Shown piece after piece: positions 14,992 to 22,229 of a stretch of DNA of 30,421 nucleotides (the stretch's first letter is position 1; each line of letters begins with the position of its first letter). The stretch lies in the IMG/VR virus record IMGVR_UViG_3300005095_000150, positions 1 to 30,421 of that record. One strand, 5' to 3'. The notes beneath the pieces are model-generated. The model saw only the letters and a program-made list of their open reading frames with translations. It did not search any database and was not told the origin of the DNA. Both the position numbers and the translations under genes were made by a program. This stretch comes from a virus.

Positions 14992-15726
14992 ATGGCATAC
15001 GATGGGATAATAAGTTTTAGACCAGATACGAAAGCGAATTGGGAGGCTTACAATCCGGTACTTGCTCAAGGTGAGGGAGCGATAGAAACAGACACTGGGA
15101 ATTTAAAGGTCGGGGATGGATCTTCGACTTATACAAGTTTGTCTTATTACATAGAAAAAAAGCTTCCTTATTCTTATGATTTATCTTCAGCGGATCAATC
15201 TCATACTTTACCTGCAATAACTGGGGCACCACAAGAAGAGGAAATAATATGGAGCGGTGGCGGAACATATAAATTAACAATATACCAGCCTGATGGAACG
15301 ACGGCTTTAGACTATAACGGCGAAGGTGACGGACATATAAGGCTAATCTCTGACGGGTCAGTGTGGCAGGTTGTTGATTATGAGGATACAATAGTCGGAA
15401 CTTCACAGACAGTTTATAAATTTCTGGAAAATAAACGAATGGTGATAGAAGGTAGCTTCGACGAAACTATTGATATATCTACAGCATGGGGAAGTCTATA
15501 TACTGCATATACTAATGCCCCTAAAATAAGCTATATTAAGGCTTTTAATTCTTATAAGCATGTCTCATATGCAGGAGATACAGGAGGCAATAGCTGGTTC
15601 CCTATGAATGAATCCGGCGTTGGCCCTAATGACACATCAGGGTTCTATCTTGGAGTAGCTAGAGGAACTTCTAATACAGCTACTAATGTAACAGGAACAT
15701 TCAGAGCCGAGGGGTCATGGGCATAA
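14992..15726 (+). CDS. Receptor-binding/fibre protein with Mtd-like N-terminal motif
   Basis: 244 residues after AAAAGGAGG. The N-terminus carries the phage attachment motif FRPDTKANWEAYNPVLAQGE followed by GAIETDTGNLKVGDGSSTY, well known from fibre, hyaluronidase and major tropism determinant proteins. The remainder is beta-rich with aromatic, Asn and Ser segments (about 145-244) that probably form the tip. No matching template repeat or reverse transcriptase is visible in this window, so a diversity-generating system is not supported. The AT-rich composition continues from the preceding gene's tip, so both form one recently acquired adsorption block. Confidence 0.75.
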   Translation: MAYDGIISFRPDTKANWEAYNPVLAQGEGAIETDTGNLKVGDGSSTYTSLSYYIEKKLPYSYDLSSADQSHTLPAITGAPQEEEIIWSGGGTYKLTIYQPDGTTALDYNGEGDGHIRLISDGSVWQVVDYEDTIVGTSQTVYKFLENKRMVIEGSFDETIDISTAWGSLYTAYTNAPKISYIKAFNSYKHVSYAGDTGGNSWFPMNESGVGPNDTSGFYLGVARGTSNTATNVTGTFRAEGSWA

Positions 15727-15776
15727 CATGAACATCCTTGAGATTAAGGTAAACAAGAAAAATGGAGGCTTAAAGA

Positions 15777-16010
15777 ATGGAAGCAGAGCTTTGTTCAAAA
15801 CAAATGATTGAAGATCATAAAGATTTACTTACAAGACTTAGAATCGCAATCTACGGTAACGGAGATAAAGGACTTCTAAAACGCATGGATGATTCAGAGA
15901 AAGCGTTGATCAGGATAAACACTAAGCTAACTGTAATGATTGTTTTTATGGGAATCTTAATAGTCGCACAAGTCCCTTCGTTGTTGAAGTTGTTTGGGAT
16001 AATGCTATGA
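15777..16010 (+). CDS. Small C-terminal-anchored membrane protein (XhlA/holin-like)
   Basis: 77 residues with ATGGAGG ten bases upstream. The first 50 residues are charged and helical. Residues about 51-74 (LTVMIVFMGILIVAQVPSLL onward) form one transmembrane segment at the C-terminus, the layout of XhlA-type accessory holins and of some spanin-like proteins. It opens a likely lysis cassette and overlaps the next gene by ATGA (16007-16010). Function is inferred from topology and position. Confidence 0.65.
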   Translation: MEAELCSKQMIEDHKDLLTRLRIAIYGNGDKGLLKRMDDSEKALIRINTKLTVMIVFMGILIVAQVPSLLKLFGIML

Positions 16011-16669
16011 TAGTAGGAGTTGTAGGAGATTTACATGAGCCCTTTACACATGAAGGGTACTTCAGATTCATTCGGAAAGTCTTTTATGAGTGGCAGGTTC
16101 AGAGGGTAATTTTCATAGGGGATATTGTAGATAATCATGCGATTTCATACCATGAGTCAGACCCTGATGGTCTTTCCGCTGGAGATGAGTTAGCCGTTGT
16201 TCGCGGAAGGCTCTCTAAGTGGGAAAAAGAATTTCCTTATGCGATTGTTACCTTAGGTAACCATGATAAGCTTCCGGAAAGGAAGCTTTTTTCTATGGGG
16301 ATTCCAAGAGGAAGCTTACGCGAGTATGGAGATTTATACGGTGTTCCGTCGTGGAAGTTTGTCCCGGAGGTTTACTTTGAGGAAGTTAGGTATCTTCATG
16401 GAGTCGGATCCTCGGGAGTCAATGGAGCAAGGAACTTGGCGTTGAAAAGCCGATGTTCGGTGGTTATGGGGCATGGTCATTCTTACGGTGGGGTTCAGTA
16501 TCTCGCAGGTCCGCGAGACACAGTCTTTGGACTGAATGTCGGCTGTGGGGTAGACGTCGAAGCCTATGCAATGGCGTATGGGAGGGAATTTCCCTTAAAG
16601 CCAACGCTTGGATGTGGGATAGTAGTAGATGGTAAAGAAGGTTATTTTGTGCCCTATAAAGAGGTTTAG
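16007..16669 (+). CDS. Calcineurin-like metallophosphoesterase
   Basis: 220 residues. The metal-binding motifs of the family are all present: GDLH (Asp8, His10), GDIVDNH (Asp39, with Asn43-His44), GNHD (Asn85-His86-Asp87), His131 and GHGH (His156, His158). Such two-metal enzymes hydrolyse phosphomonoesters or diesters (nucleotides, nucleic acids, cell-wall phosphodiesters or proteins); the substrate cannot be told from sequence. Translation is coupled to the preceding gene by an ATGA overlap and to the following gene with a 4-base gap, placing it inside the lysis cluster. A full set of ligands suggests it is active. Confidence 0.88.
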   Translation: MIVGVVGDLHEPFTHEGYFRFIRKVFYEWQVQRVIFIGDIVDNHAISYHESDPDGLSAGDELAVVRGRLSKWEKEFPYAIVTLGNHDKLPERKLFSMGIPRGSLREYGDLYGVPSWKFVPEVYFEEVRYLHGVGSSGVNGARNLALKSRCSVVMGHGHSYGGVQYLAGPRDTVFGLNVGCGVDVEAYAMAYGREFPLKPTLGCGIVVDGKEGYFVPYKEV

Positions 16670-16673
16670 GAAG

Positions 16674-17138
16674 ATGAGAGAAGAAGAATATCTAAAACAA
16701 ACGGATTTTAGGAAAGAAAACCCCCAAATCGCGAAAGCAGGTTGTCTTTTTATAACATTGCTTACAATTGCTCAAAAAGCAGCTGGGAAAAGACTTTCTA
16801 AGCAAGATGTGCTTTTTATGTATGAACATCTAATAAAACGCGGACACATGGAGGACGATTGTTATGTGAATGACCATGCAGCAGTTATTAACGAAGGGTT
16901 GGTTTTCTTAAAGGACTTTAACAAAAAAGCCTTCTATGTTGGGGCTTTTTATGTAGATGAAGCTTTGGCAGCCCGGAAGCCTGCGTGGGGGTCTCGAAAA
17001 GGAGACTATATCGCTGCACATGTTAGAACAATTAGAGGAAATGGACATTTTAGACTTTTTACCTATGATCCCTTTGCACCGTCTCCGAAGTATGATAGAA
17101 TATTATCGTTAAGATATTACGAAGTAAAGGAGGTTTGA
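16674..17138 (+). CDS. Papain/C39-like cysteine peptidase-fold protein (DUF261-like), candidate lysin
   Basis: 154 residues from ATG 16674, chosen because it follows the previous stop (16667-16669) with GAGG upstream; earlier in-frame ATGs lie inside the previous gene. Residues 19-34 read IAKAGCLFITLLTIAQ, placing Cys24 at the start of a helix as in papain-like peptidases. GNGHFRLFTYDPFAP gives His125 and Asp132, the matching catalytic His and an acidic residue before Pro. This Cys/His-Phe/Asp-Pro layout is typical of C39-like and DUF261-like phage proteins. Flanked by holin-like genes, it may cleave peptidoglycan cross-links, but this is inference; a virion-associated role is also possible. 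Confidence 0.65.
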   Translation: MREEEYLKQTDFRKENPQIAKAGCLFITLLTIAQKAAGKRLSKQDVLFMYEHLIKRGHMEDDCYVNDHAAVINEGLVFLKDFNKKAFYVGAFYVDEALAARKPAWGSRKGDYIAAHVRTIRGNGHFRLFTYDPFAPSPKYDRILSLRYYEVKEV

Positions 17139-17140
17139 GG

Positions 17141-17362
17141 ATGATTGAAGATAAAGAAAAGGAGAAATATAATAAATGGAAATCCCGCAGGTGGCTTCTG
17201 GCGGTTTATTTAATGGTTCTTTTAGCTGGATGTTTGTTTGGAAATGCATATATAAAGCTTCCGAAGGAAGTTTTAATTACTCTTATAGGCTCTACCTCGA
17301 CGTACTTCATGGTTTTCACCGGGTTTGAGACAAGGAGAAAAACTCAAGATGGCGGAAAATAA
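17141..17362 (+). CDS. Two-helix holin-like membrane protein
   Basis: 73 residues. ATG 17141 is preferred over the upstream TTG at 17135, because AAAGGAGG (about 17126-17133) is correctly spaced for it. A charged N-terminus (MIEDKEKEKYNKWKSRR) is followed by two hydrophobic segments, about 18-36 and 43-61, and a basic tail ending RRKTQDGGK. Small two-helix proteins with a polar N-terminus and basic C-terminus beside a lysin are typical holins, which permeabilise the cytoplasmic membrane to trigger lysis. It overlaps the next gene by 14 bases. Confidence 0.65.
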   Translation: MIEDKEKEKYNKWKSRRWLLAVYLMVLLAGCLFGNAYIKLPKEVLITLIGSTSTYFMVFTGFETRRKTQDGGK

Positions 17363-19118
17363 GGTTAACTTTATTCCGAATAATCCTCAAACATTAGCTT
17401 TTCGTCCGCTGACGAAAGGGGTGGTGAGGAATTTACCGTCTAACGGGATTCCCGAGGGAGCATTTTTGAGTTGCTCGAATTTTTACCCAACGCTTCGAGG
17501 ACTTACAAAGGCAAAGTCTCTTCGTCAATATTCCTCTGGAGAAGTTCGTTATCCGGAGATCCAGAATCTTTTTTCTTATTATTCTCCAACTACCGGACTC
17601 CAGAAAGCATTGGTAAATGATGAGAAGTTTTTATACGAAGTAAGTGGAACGGACTTGAATGGAATTTACTGGGAGTACGCTACCGGAACCGTGGATGCCA
17701 CTGGAACCGCGGTAACCGGGTACTCCACCGCTTGGCTTTCAGCGAACTTACATTCCGGAGATGTTATCTTTATAGACACCGGGACAGCAAATGAAGAGGC
17801 GACTATTAAATCTATAAACTCTGATACTTCAATAACGCTTAAGGAAGCTTTAAGTGGAACATACACAGGGGTTAACTACAATATCCAACGAGCTTTTTCT
17901 TTTGACAACGACCGCTACTTAGACGGAGTAATAACCGCGGATAATTCACTGATTCTCGTAGACGGAGCACGTCCTCCGTTGGTTTACAACGGAAGTACCT
18001 TAGGGCTTTTAAACTCCGATATTTCCTACATACCCTCTTGCATCGCGTACTTCCGGGATAGAGTCTATATCGGGAACATTCAAGAATCTGGAAGTCGTTA
18101 CCGCTTTAGAGTCCGTTGGACAGATCCGGGGGTATTTGATGAATTTCCATCCGCAAACTATGTAGACTTACCTTACCAAGTAGGAGACCTACAACGGCTC
18201 GTTCCAATGGGTAATACATTGATTGCACTTTTTGATAACGCGATTTACATTGGAATCCCCTCTCAGATTCCTACGTTGCCAATTTATTTTCAGAAAATAG
18301 ACTCTCCAGAAGTAGGTCTCGCAGGACGCCGGGCGGTGGTGGAGTTTTACGATTCGTTGATCTTCGTCGGTCAGAATAACATCTACCAGCTTTCCTCACA
18401 GGGAGTGAAAGAAATTGGAACTCCTGTTGTAGAAGCAACGGTTAAAAAAAGCACTAACCTTGCTCATGCTGATATTTCGTTGGATGTTAAGGAGAATTTA
18501 ATTTACTTCGGAATACCTTACAATGGTAGTAATATTGAGAAAATCTGGGTTTATAACTACATCACTCAATCGTGGGGAGAGGTGAATGTAAACTGTACCA
18601 TGCTTGGGGTGGCAAAGGTTTTTGAAGGGTTAGAGATTGACGATCTCGCGGGGACTATCGACGACTTGGATATTTCTTACTCAAGCATCGACAACATGAC
18701 GTACCTTTCTAAAGAAGATGCTCATTTATACGCGGGGATTAGCGGCAGATTATTCTTCTTCGTTGATGATCCGGTGGATGATGTTTATGGGAATGCTGTT
18801 GGAGAATTTATTACCGGGGACTTGGACCTTGGAGCTCCTCAGCATAATAAGACCTTTACAAAGATTTCCCTAAAAACCGAAGATCCGGTTGAGGCTTCTT
18901 TAGGGTTAACTGTTGAGGCGTCTACAGACAAAGGTCTTACGTGGAAGCTGCTTGGGGAGCTTACCATAGACTCCGGAGGCACCGAGGGGAAGTTAGACTT
19001 CCGAGTAACCGGAAGTTTGGTACGCTTTAGAGTCCGAACAACCACCTCTAATAATGTTTTTACATTAACAGAAATTACCTTACGGGTAAAACTTCGCGGA
19101 CAAGAGGTGAGGTTTTAA
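17349..19118 (+). CDS. Tail hub/tubular protein (T7 gp12-like or P22 gp10-like)
   Basis: 589 residues from ATG 17349, supported by CAAGGAG (about 17331-17337); an in-frame TTG at 17325 is less likely. The N-terminus (NPQTLAFRPLTKGVVRNLPS then GIPEGAFLSCSNFYPTLRG) matches the beginning of phage hub and stabilisation proteins, which continue as repeated beta blades. Phrases such as FRDRVYIGNIQ, MGNTLIALFDNAIYIG and YDSLIFVGQNNIYQLSSQG recur at propeller-like intervals. The C-terminus is a beta-sandwich (KTFTKISLKTEDPVEASLGL). It probably extends the neck and closes the DNA channel. The following genes match the T7 gene 13-16 order, so the gp12 parallel is favoured, but the propeller look also recalls P22 gp10. 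Confidence 0.75.
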   Translation: MAENKVNFIPNNPQTLAFRPLTKGVVRNLPSNGIPEGAFLSCSNFYPTLRGLTKAKSLRQYSSGEVRYPEIQNLFSYYSPTTGLQKALVNDEKFLYEVSGTDLNGIYWEYATGTVDATGTAVTGYSTAWLSANLHSGDVIFIDTGTANEEATIKSINSDTSITLKEALSGTYTGVNYNIQRAFSFDNDRYLDGVITADNSLILVDGARPPLVYNGSTLGLLNSDISYIPSCIAYFRDRVYIGNIQESGSRYRFRVRWTDPGVFDEFPSANYVDLPYQVGDLQRLVPMGNTLIALFDNAIYIGIPSQIPTLPIYFQKIDSPEVGLAGRRAVVEFYDSLIFVGQNNIYQLSSQGVKEIGTPVVEATVKKSTNLAHADISLDVKENLIYFGIPYNGSNIEKIWVYNYITQSWGEVNVNCTMLGVAKVFEGLEIDDLAGTIDDLDISYSSIDNMTYLSKEDAHLYAGISGRLFFFVDDPVDDVYGNAVGEFITGDLDLGAPQHNKTFTKISLKTEDPVEASLGLTVEASTDKGLTWKLLGELTIDSGGTEGKLDFRVTGSLVRFRVRTTTSNNVFTLTEITLRVKLRGQEVRF

Positions 19119-19119
19119 G

Positions 19120-19596
19120 ATGGATAATTTACCAGACGGATGGAAACTACTTACATACACCCCAGAGGAACTTGACCGTATATGGGAGCTTATAAAGGAC
19201 TATGATTCGATTTTCGTAGACGACCGGATGAAGTCCCGGGAAACTTACTTTGCTCAGTTTCTTCGTCCTAACACGGTGGTGCTTGAAACTTCAGGGGGAA
19301 TTGTAATTCTCACCGACATCGACCCGGGGCTTAAAGCGACTTTTCACCCGGTGTTTTGGGACCACAAGCTTTCAGCGAGGCTTGGGGATCTTGAGGCATT
19401 GATAGTCTGGACGTTTCTGTATTTTGATCTTTATCGCCTTCAGACAACCGTTGCTCCGTATGCAAAGGCGGCTATACGGTTTTTGGAAAAAAAGCTAAAG
19501 TTCACATACGAGGGAACTCTCCGGGCGTATGTAAAGAAAAACTCACAACCAATGGGAATGAAGGTTTATTCTATTTTAAGGGAGGAGGTATTATAA
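19120..19596 (+). CDS. GNAT-fold acetyltransferase-like protein (T7 gp13 position)
   Basis: 158 residues. The C-terminal half follows the GNAT pattern: RLQTTVAPYAKAAIRFLEKK then LKFTYEGTLRAYVK, where family members have 'valine, neighbour helix, Lys-x-Gly-Phe, Glu-Gly-x-Leu-Arg'; it ends VYSILREE as in many GNATs. The acetyl-CoA loop (Arg/Gln-x-x-Gly-x-Gly/Ala) is not obvious. It may therefore have lost catalysis and be structural, as proposed for phage proteins of this type in the T7 gene 13 position. It starts one base after the previous stop. Virion assembly is the likely role. Confidence 0.7.
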   Translation: MDNLPDGWKLLTYTPEELDRIWELIKDYDSIFVDDRMKSRETYFAQFLRPNTVVLETSGGIVILTDIDPGLKATFHPVFWDHKLSARLGDLEALIVWTFLYFDLYRLQTTVAPYAKAAIRFLEKKLKFTYEGTLRAYVKKNSQPMGMKVYSILREEVL

Positions 19597-19597
19597 A

Positions 19598-20218
19598 ATG
19601 GGAGGAGACTACAAACAAGTAGGAAGTGCGTCAGATTCGACGAATATAAATCCATACACAAATCAAGTTTTTAATATGATGCAGCAGACGTATGGAGCAG
19701 GAGATGCTCAGGCATCTGCGTATATTCAGCAAATGATGTCTGGACAGGGGGATATGGATTTTTTAAGTGTCCTCGGAGATCCGAGGCTTCAGGGGGCTAT
19801 TGGGACCTACGGGGATGATCGGCAGAATCTCGCAGCACGAGCAGCTGCGGATGCTCAACGTCAGATAGCATCCCAGTACGCTGGGACTGGACTTTACAGT
19901 GGAAGCTTTGGTGAGGCGGTAGGAAAAGGCGTTGGAGACGCTTACGCAGCAGCAGCAACAGACATCTCTGGACAACAGCTTGGACTTTACAACACCGCGT
20001 TGAATGCGGCGGCAGGGCTTCAGGGTCAGCAGAATAGTAATATTCTCGGGTATTATGGTGGGCTTCAAAATTCCGCACTTCAGGGTCTTGCAGCTTACGG
20101 AGCTCCAGAGTACTATACACCTACCTACGCGTATCAACCGGGGTTGTTTGACTACGGGATGATGGGACTTTCTACCGGAGCGAATGCGTACACCGGATAT
20201 AAGATCGCGTCGAGTTAA
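19598..20218 (+). CDS. Internal virion (ejection) protein, gp14-like
   Basis: 206 residues after GGGAGGAGG. The composition is Ala/Gly/Gln/Tyr-rich with helical amphipathic segments (ALNAAAGLQGQQNSNILGYY) and a hydrophobic C-terminus (GMMGLSTGANAYTGYKIASS). This is characteristic of small ejection proteins such as T7 gp14 (196 residues) or P22 gp7, which leave the capsid and form a membrane channel for DNA entry. It is followed by two further ejection-type genes of increasing length. Assigned by composition, length and order. Confidence 0.7.
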   Translation: MGGDYKQVGSASDSTNINPYTNQVFNMMQQTYGAGDAQASAYIQQMMSGQGDMDFLSVLGDPRLQGAIGTYGDDRQNLAARAAADAQRQIASQYAGTGLYSGSFGEAVGKGVGDAYAAAATDISGQQLGLYNTALNAAAGLQGQQNSNILGYYGGLQNSALQGLAAYGAPEYYTPTYAYQPGLFDYGMMGLSTGANAYTGYKIASS

Positions 20219-20237
20219 AAAGGAGGTATAAGAAAAA

Positions 20238-22217
20238 ATGGCAGGTGGAAGAGTAATAGGCGGGAATCCCATGATGGATTCCTTTAAGGTTATGAATCAG
20301 TCACTAAGTGAAGCGTTGAAGATGCTTCAGAATCAAAAGCAGCTTCAGGAGATGCAGAGAGAGTTTGATAGGGAAGATAAACGCCTTCAAGGTCAAACTC
20401 TCTGGAAAGCAGCAGCTCCGACTCCAGAACAAATGGTGATGAATGCGCAGGATAAAAACCCGGTGCTTAAGGAGTCTTTGAAACTTATGCACGGATGGGA
20501 TGATGAGACAGCTTCGAGGTATATGGATGGTATTGCGAGTTTTAATTTACTCCCAGATCAACAAGGTCAGGTAGCTGCTTCTCAAGCGTATAGCTTACTT
20601 CAGAGTGGTAAACCCGAAGCAATGCAGGAACTCTCCGGTCTATTCGGAGATGTTTGGAATCAGCAGACAGTCGGATTGGATTATCCGAATATTGTAGACA
20701 GAAGTGGGCAGATTCGTGGTATGGCTCCTACAGGTGGAGCAAGATCTGGAGAGTATACCGGGCAGATGCAGCAAGGGCAAGGGCAGACTGCTGGAAATGT
20801 CCCTCAAGGTTCTCAGGCTTCTCAGCAGCAACAGCAGACTATGAGTCTTGCTCCTGCACAGGCTTCTAAAGAACAAGAACTTCAGGCGTTAGAGAGGGTA
20901 CAGGCTCAGGGAAAGTCGACCCCGGAGATTGACGCACGAGCATCTCAGATTAAGCAGGAACTTGGACAAGGGTCTCAGACTCAGCAGATTATCCCCAATA
21001 ACCGAACCTCTGCATATCAGTATTATCAGCAAATGCAGAATCAGTCTACGCAAGAGAAGCTTTCTCCTGAGACTCAAGCGAAAATTCAAGCAATCGACGA
21101 GAAGCTCAAAAACCTCGCTCCAGATGATCCTGAGAGAAAGTATCTTTTACAAGAAAAAGCTCTACTTCAGCAACCGGGTCAGAGCAAAGCTACGGGAAAT
21201 TTTTTCCTCCAGATTGGAGAAAACATGAATAATCTTCGTGGACAAATAGCGTATTCCCCAGAGTTTGACTCGTTAATGCAAAAGCAAGTCCAGAGTGCGG
21301 TGGAAGCAGAAAAACTCGGGGCTGAATATTCTTCCCCGGAAGCTGTCGAAAAAAAGGCGATTATAAATCTCTTGGGAAAAAGTCCAGCAAAAGGAAAAGC
21401 TTTAGGTTTTGGATCTGTGCAAGAAGTTAAACAGGCGATTGTAGATGGGACGATTGAAGATAAAATCTCCGCTAATCGTGACAAAGCCCGGAAAGCTCTT
21501 GCAGCAACCTCAGATGGAGCAGTTGTGGATTTTGTTGATAAAGCCTCTAAAGGAGAAAGTCTTTCTCCAGAGACAGTACGAAAGGCGAATATCGCTGTTG
21601 ATAAGGCTATCAGAGATGCTGAGCGAGAGAAGAATCTTGTGCAGACTTTTAAGGAACTCAAAAAAGTAGATCCTACTTTACTTGCAATGTATTTTCCAGA
21701 TGCAGCAAAGAGGTCAGATATTGAATTTCAGAAAGATGTAACCGGGAAAAATCTTCTTCTTCAAGAAGCCCAGCTTAAGATTAACGATAAAATTGCAAAC
21801 ACCGAGCAGGCGAGGTTGTACCTTCAGGCAGCTGCTCAGGCTGCGCAAGATGCGGTTGTTCAGGAGCATCCGGAATATAAGTTCATGTTCGATCTCTCTG
21901 AGAAAGCGATGCTTGATATGCTGAAGAAGGTTGATATTACCGATAAAAACGCATGGAAGCATGTGGAGGAAAATCTCAAAAAAGGTCCAGCTTCTATCGC
22001 ATGGACGTTGTACCAGAAGACCGCAGAACAAATGGGCATAGATCTTAAAACCGTCAAAGGAAGAAGAAACTGGTTTGAGGCGATTACTTTTCAGAAAAAA
22101 CCTGAGTATACTACTACGGAATTTCTAAGTCCTTCCGATAATAAAGCCTACGCACCGGTGACTGGAGTTTCTTCCGGCTTTAATGCAGACGCAGCTTTAC
22201 AGAGTCTTGAGCAATAA
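20238..22217 (+). CDS. Internal virion (ejection) protein, gp15-like
   Basis: 659 residues with AAAAAGGAGG upstream. The protein is strongly helical. Residues about 15-45 form a Gln-rich coiled coil (MLQNQKQLQEMQREFDREDK). A low-complexity Gln/Gly/Ser region (about 170-210) is followed by long charged helices to the C-terminus. No enzyme motif is visible. Length and position match T7 gp15 (747 residues), part of the periplasm-spanning ejection tube, or P22 gp20/gp16. The Gln-rich disordered stretch may assist unfolding during ejection. Confidence 0.72.
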   Translation: MAGGRVIGGNPMMDSFKVMNQSLSEALKMLQNQKQLQEMQREFDREDKRLQGQTLWKAAAPTPEQMVMNAQDKNPVLKESLKLMHGWDDETASRYMDGIASFNLLPDQQGQVAASQAYSLLQSGKPEAMQELSGLFGDVWNQQTVGLDYPNIVDRSGQIRGMAPTGGARSGEYTGQMQQGQGQTAGNVPQGSQASQQQQQTMSLAPAQASKEQELQALERVQAQGKSTPEIDARASQIKQELGQGSQTQQIIPNNRTSAYQYYQQMQNQSTQEKLSPETQAKIQAIDEKLKNLAPDDPERKYLLQEKALLQQPGQSKATGNFFLQIGENMNNLRGQIAYSPEFDSLMQKQVQSAVEAEKLGAEYSSPEAVEKKAIINLLGKSPAKGKALGFGSVQEVKQAIVDGTIEDKISANRDKARKALAATSDGAVVDFVDKASKGESLSPETVRKANIAVDKAIRDAEREKNLVQTFKELKKVDPTLLAMYFPDAAKRSDIEFQKDVTGKNLLLQEAQLKINDKIANTEQARLYLQAAAQAAQDAVVQEHPEYKFMFDLSEKAMLDMLKKVDITDKNAWKHVEENLKKGPASIAWTLYQKTAEQMGIDLKTVKGRRNWFEAITFQKKPEYTTTEFLSPSDNKAYAPVTGVSSGFNADAALQSLEQ

Positions 22218-22229
22218 GAGGTACCTTAA

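Noticed and set aside
14992-15726. Diversity-generating retroelement target in the Mtd-like fibre
   Set aside because: No reverse transcriptase and no template repeat were seen in the window; the N-terminal motif alone is common in fibres.
15728-15811. 27-codon ORF before the lysis cassette
   Set aside because: It overlaps the ribosome site and start of the 15777 gene in another frame and has no ribosome site of its own.
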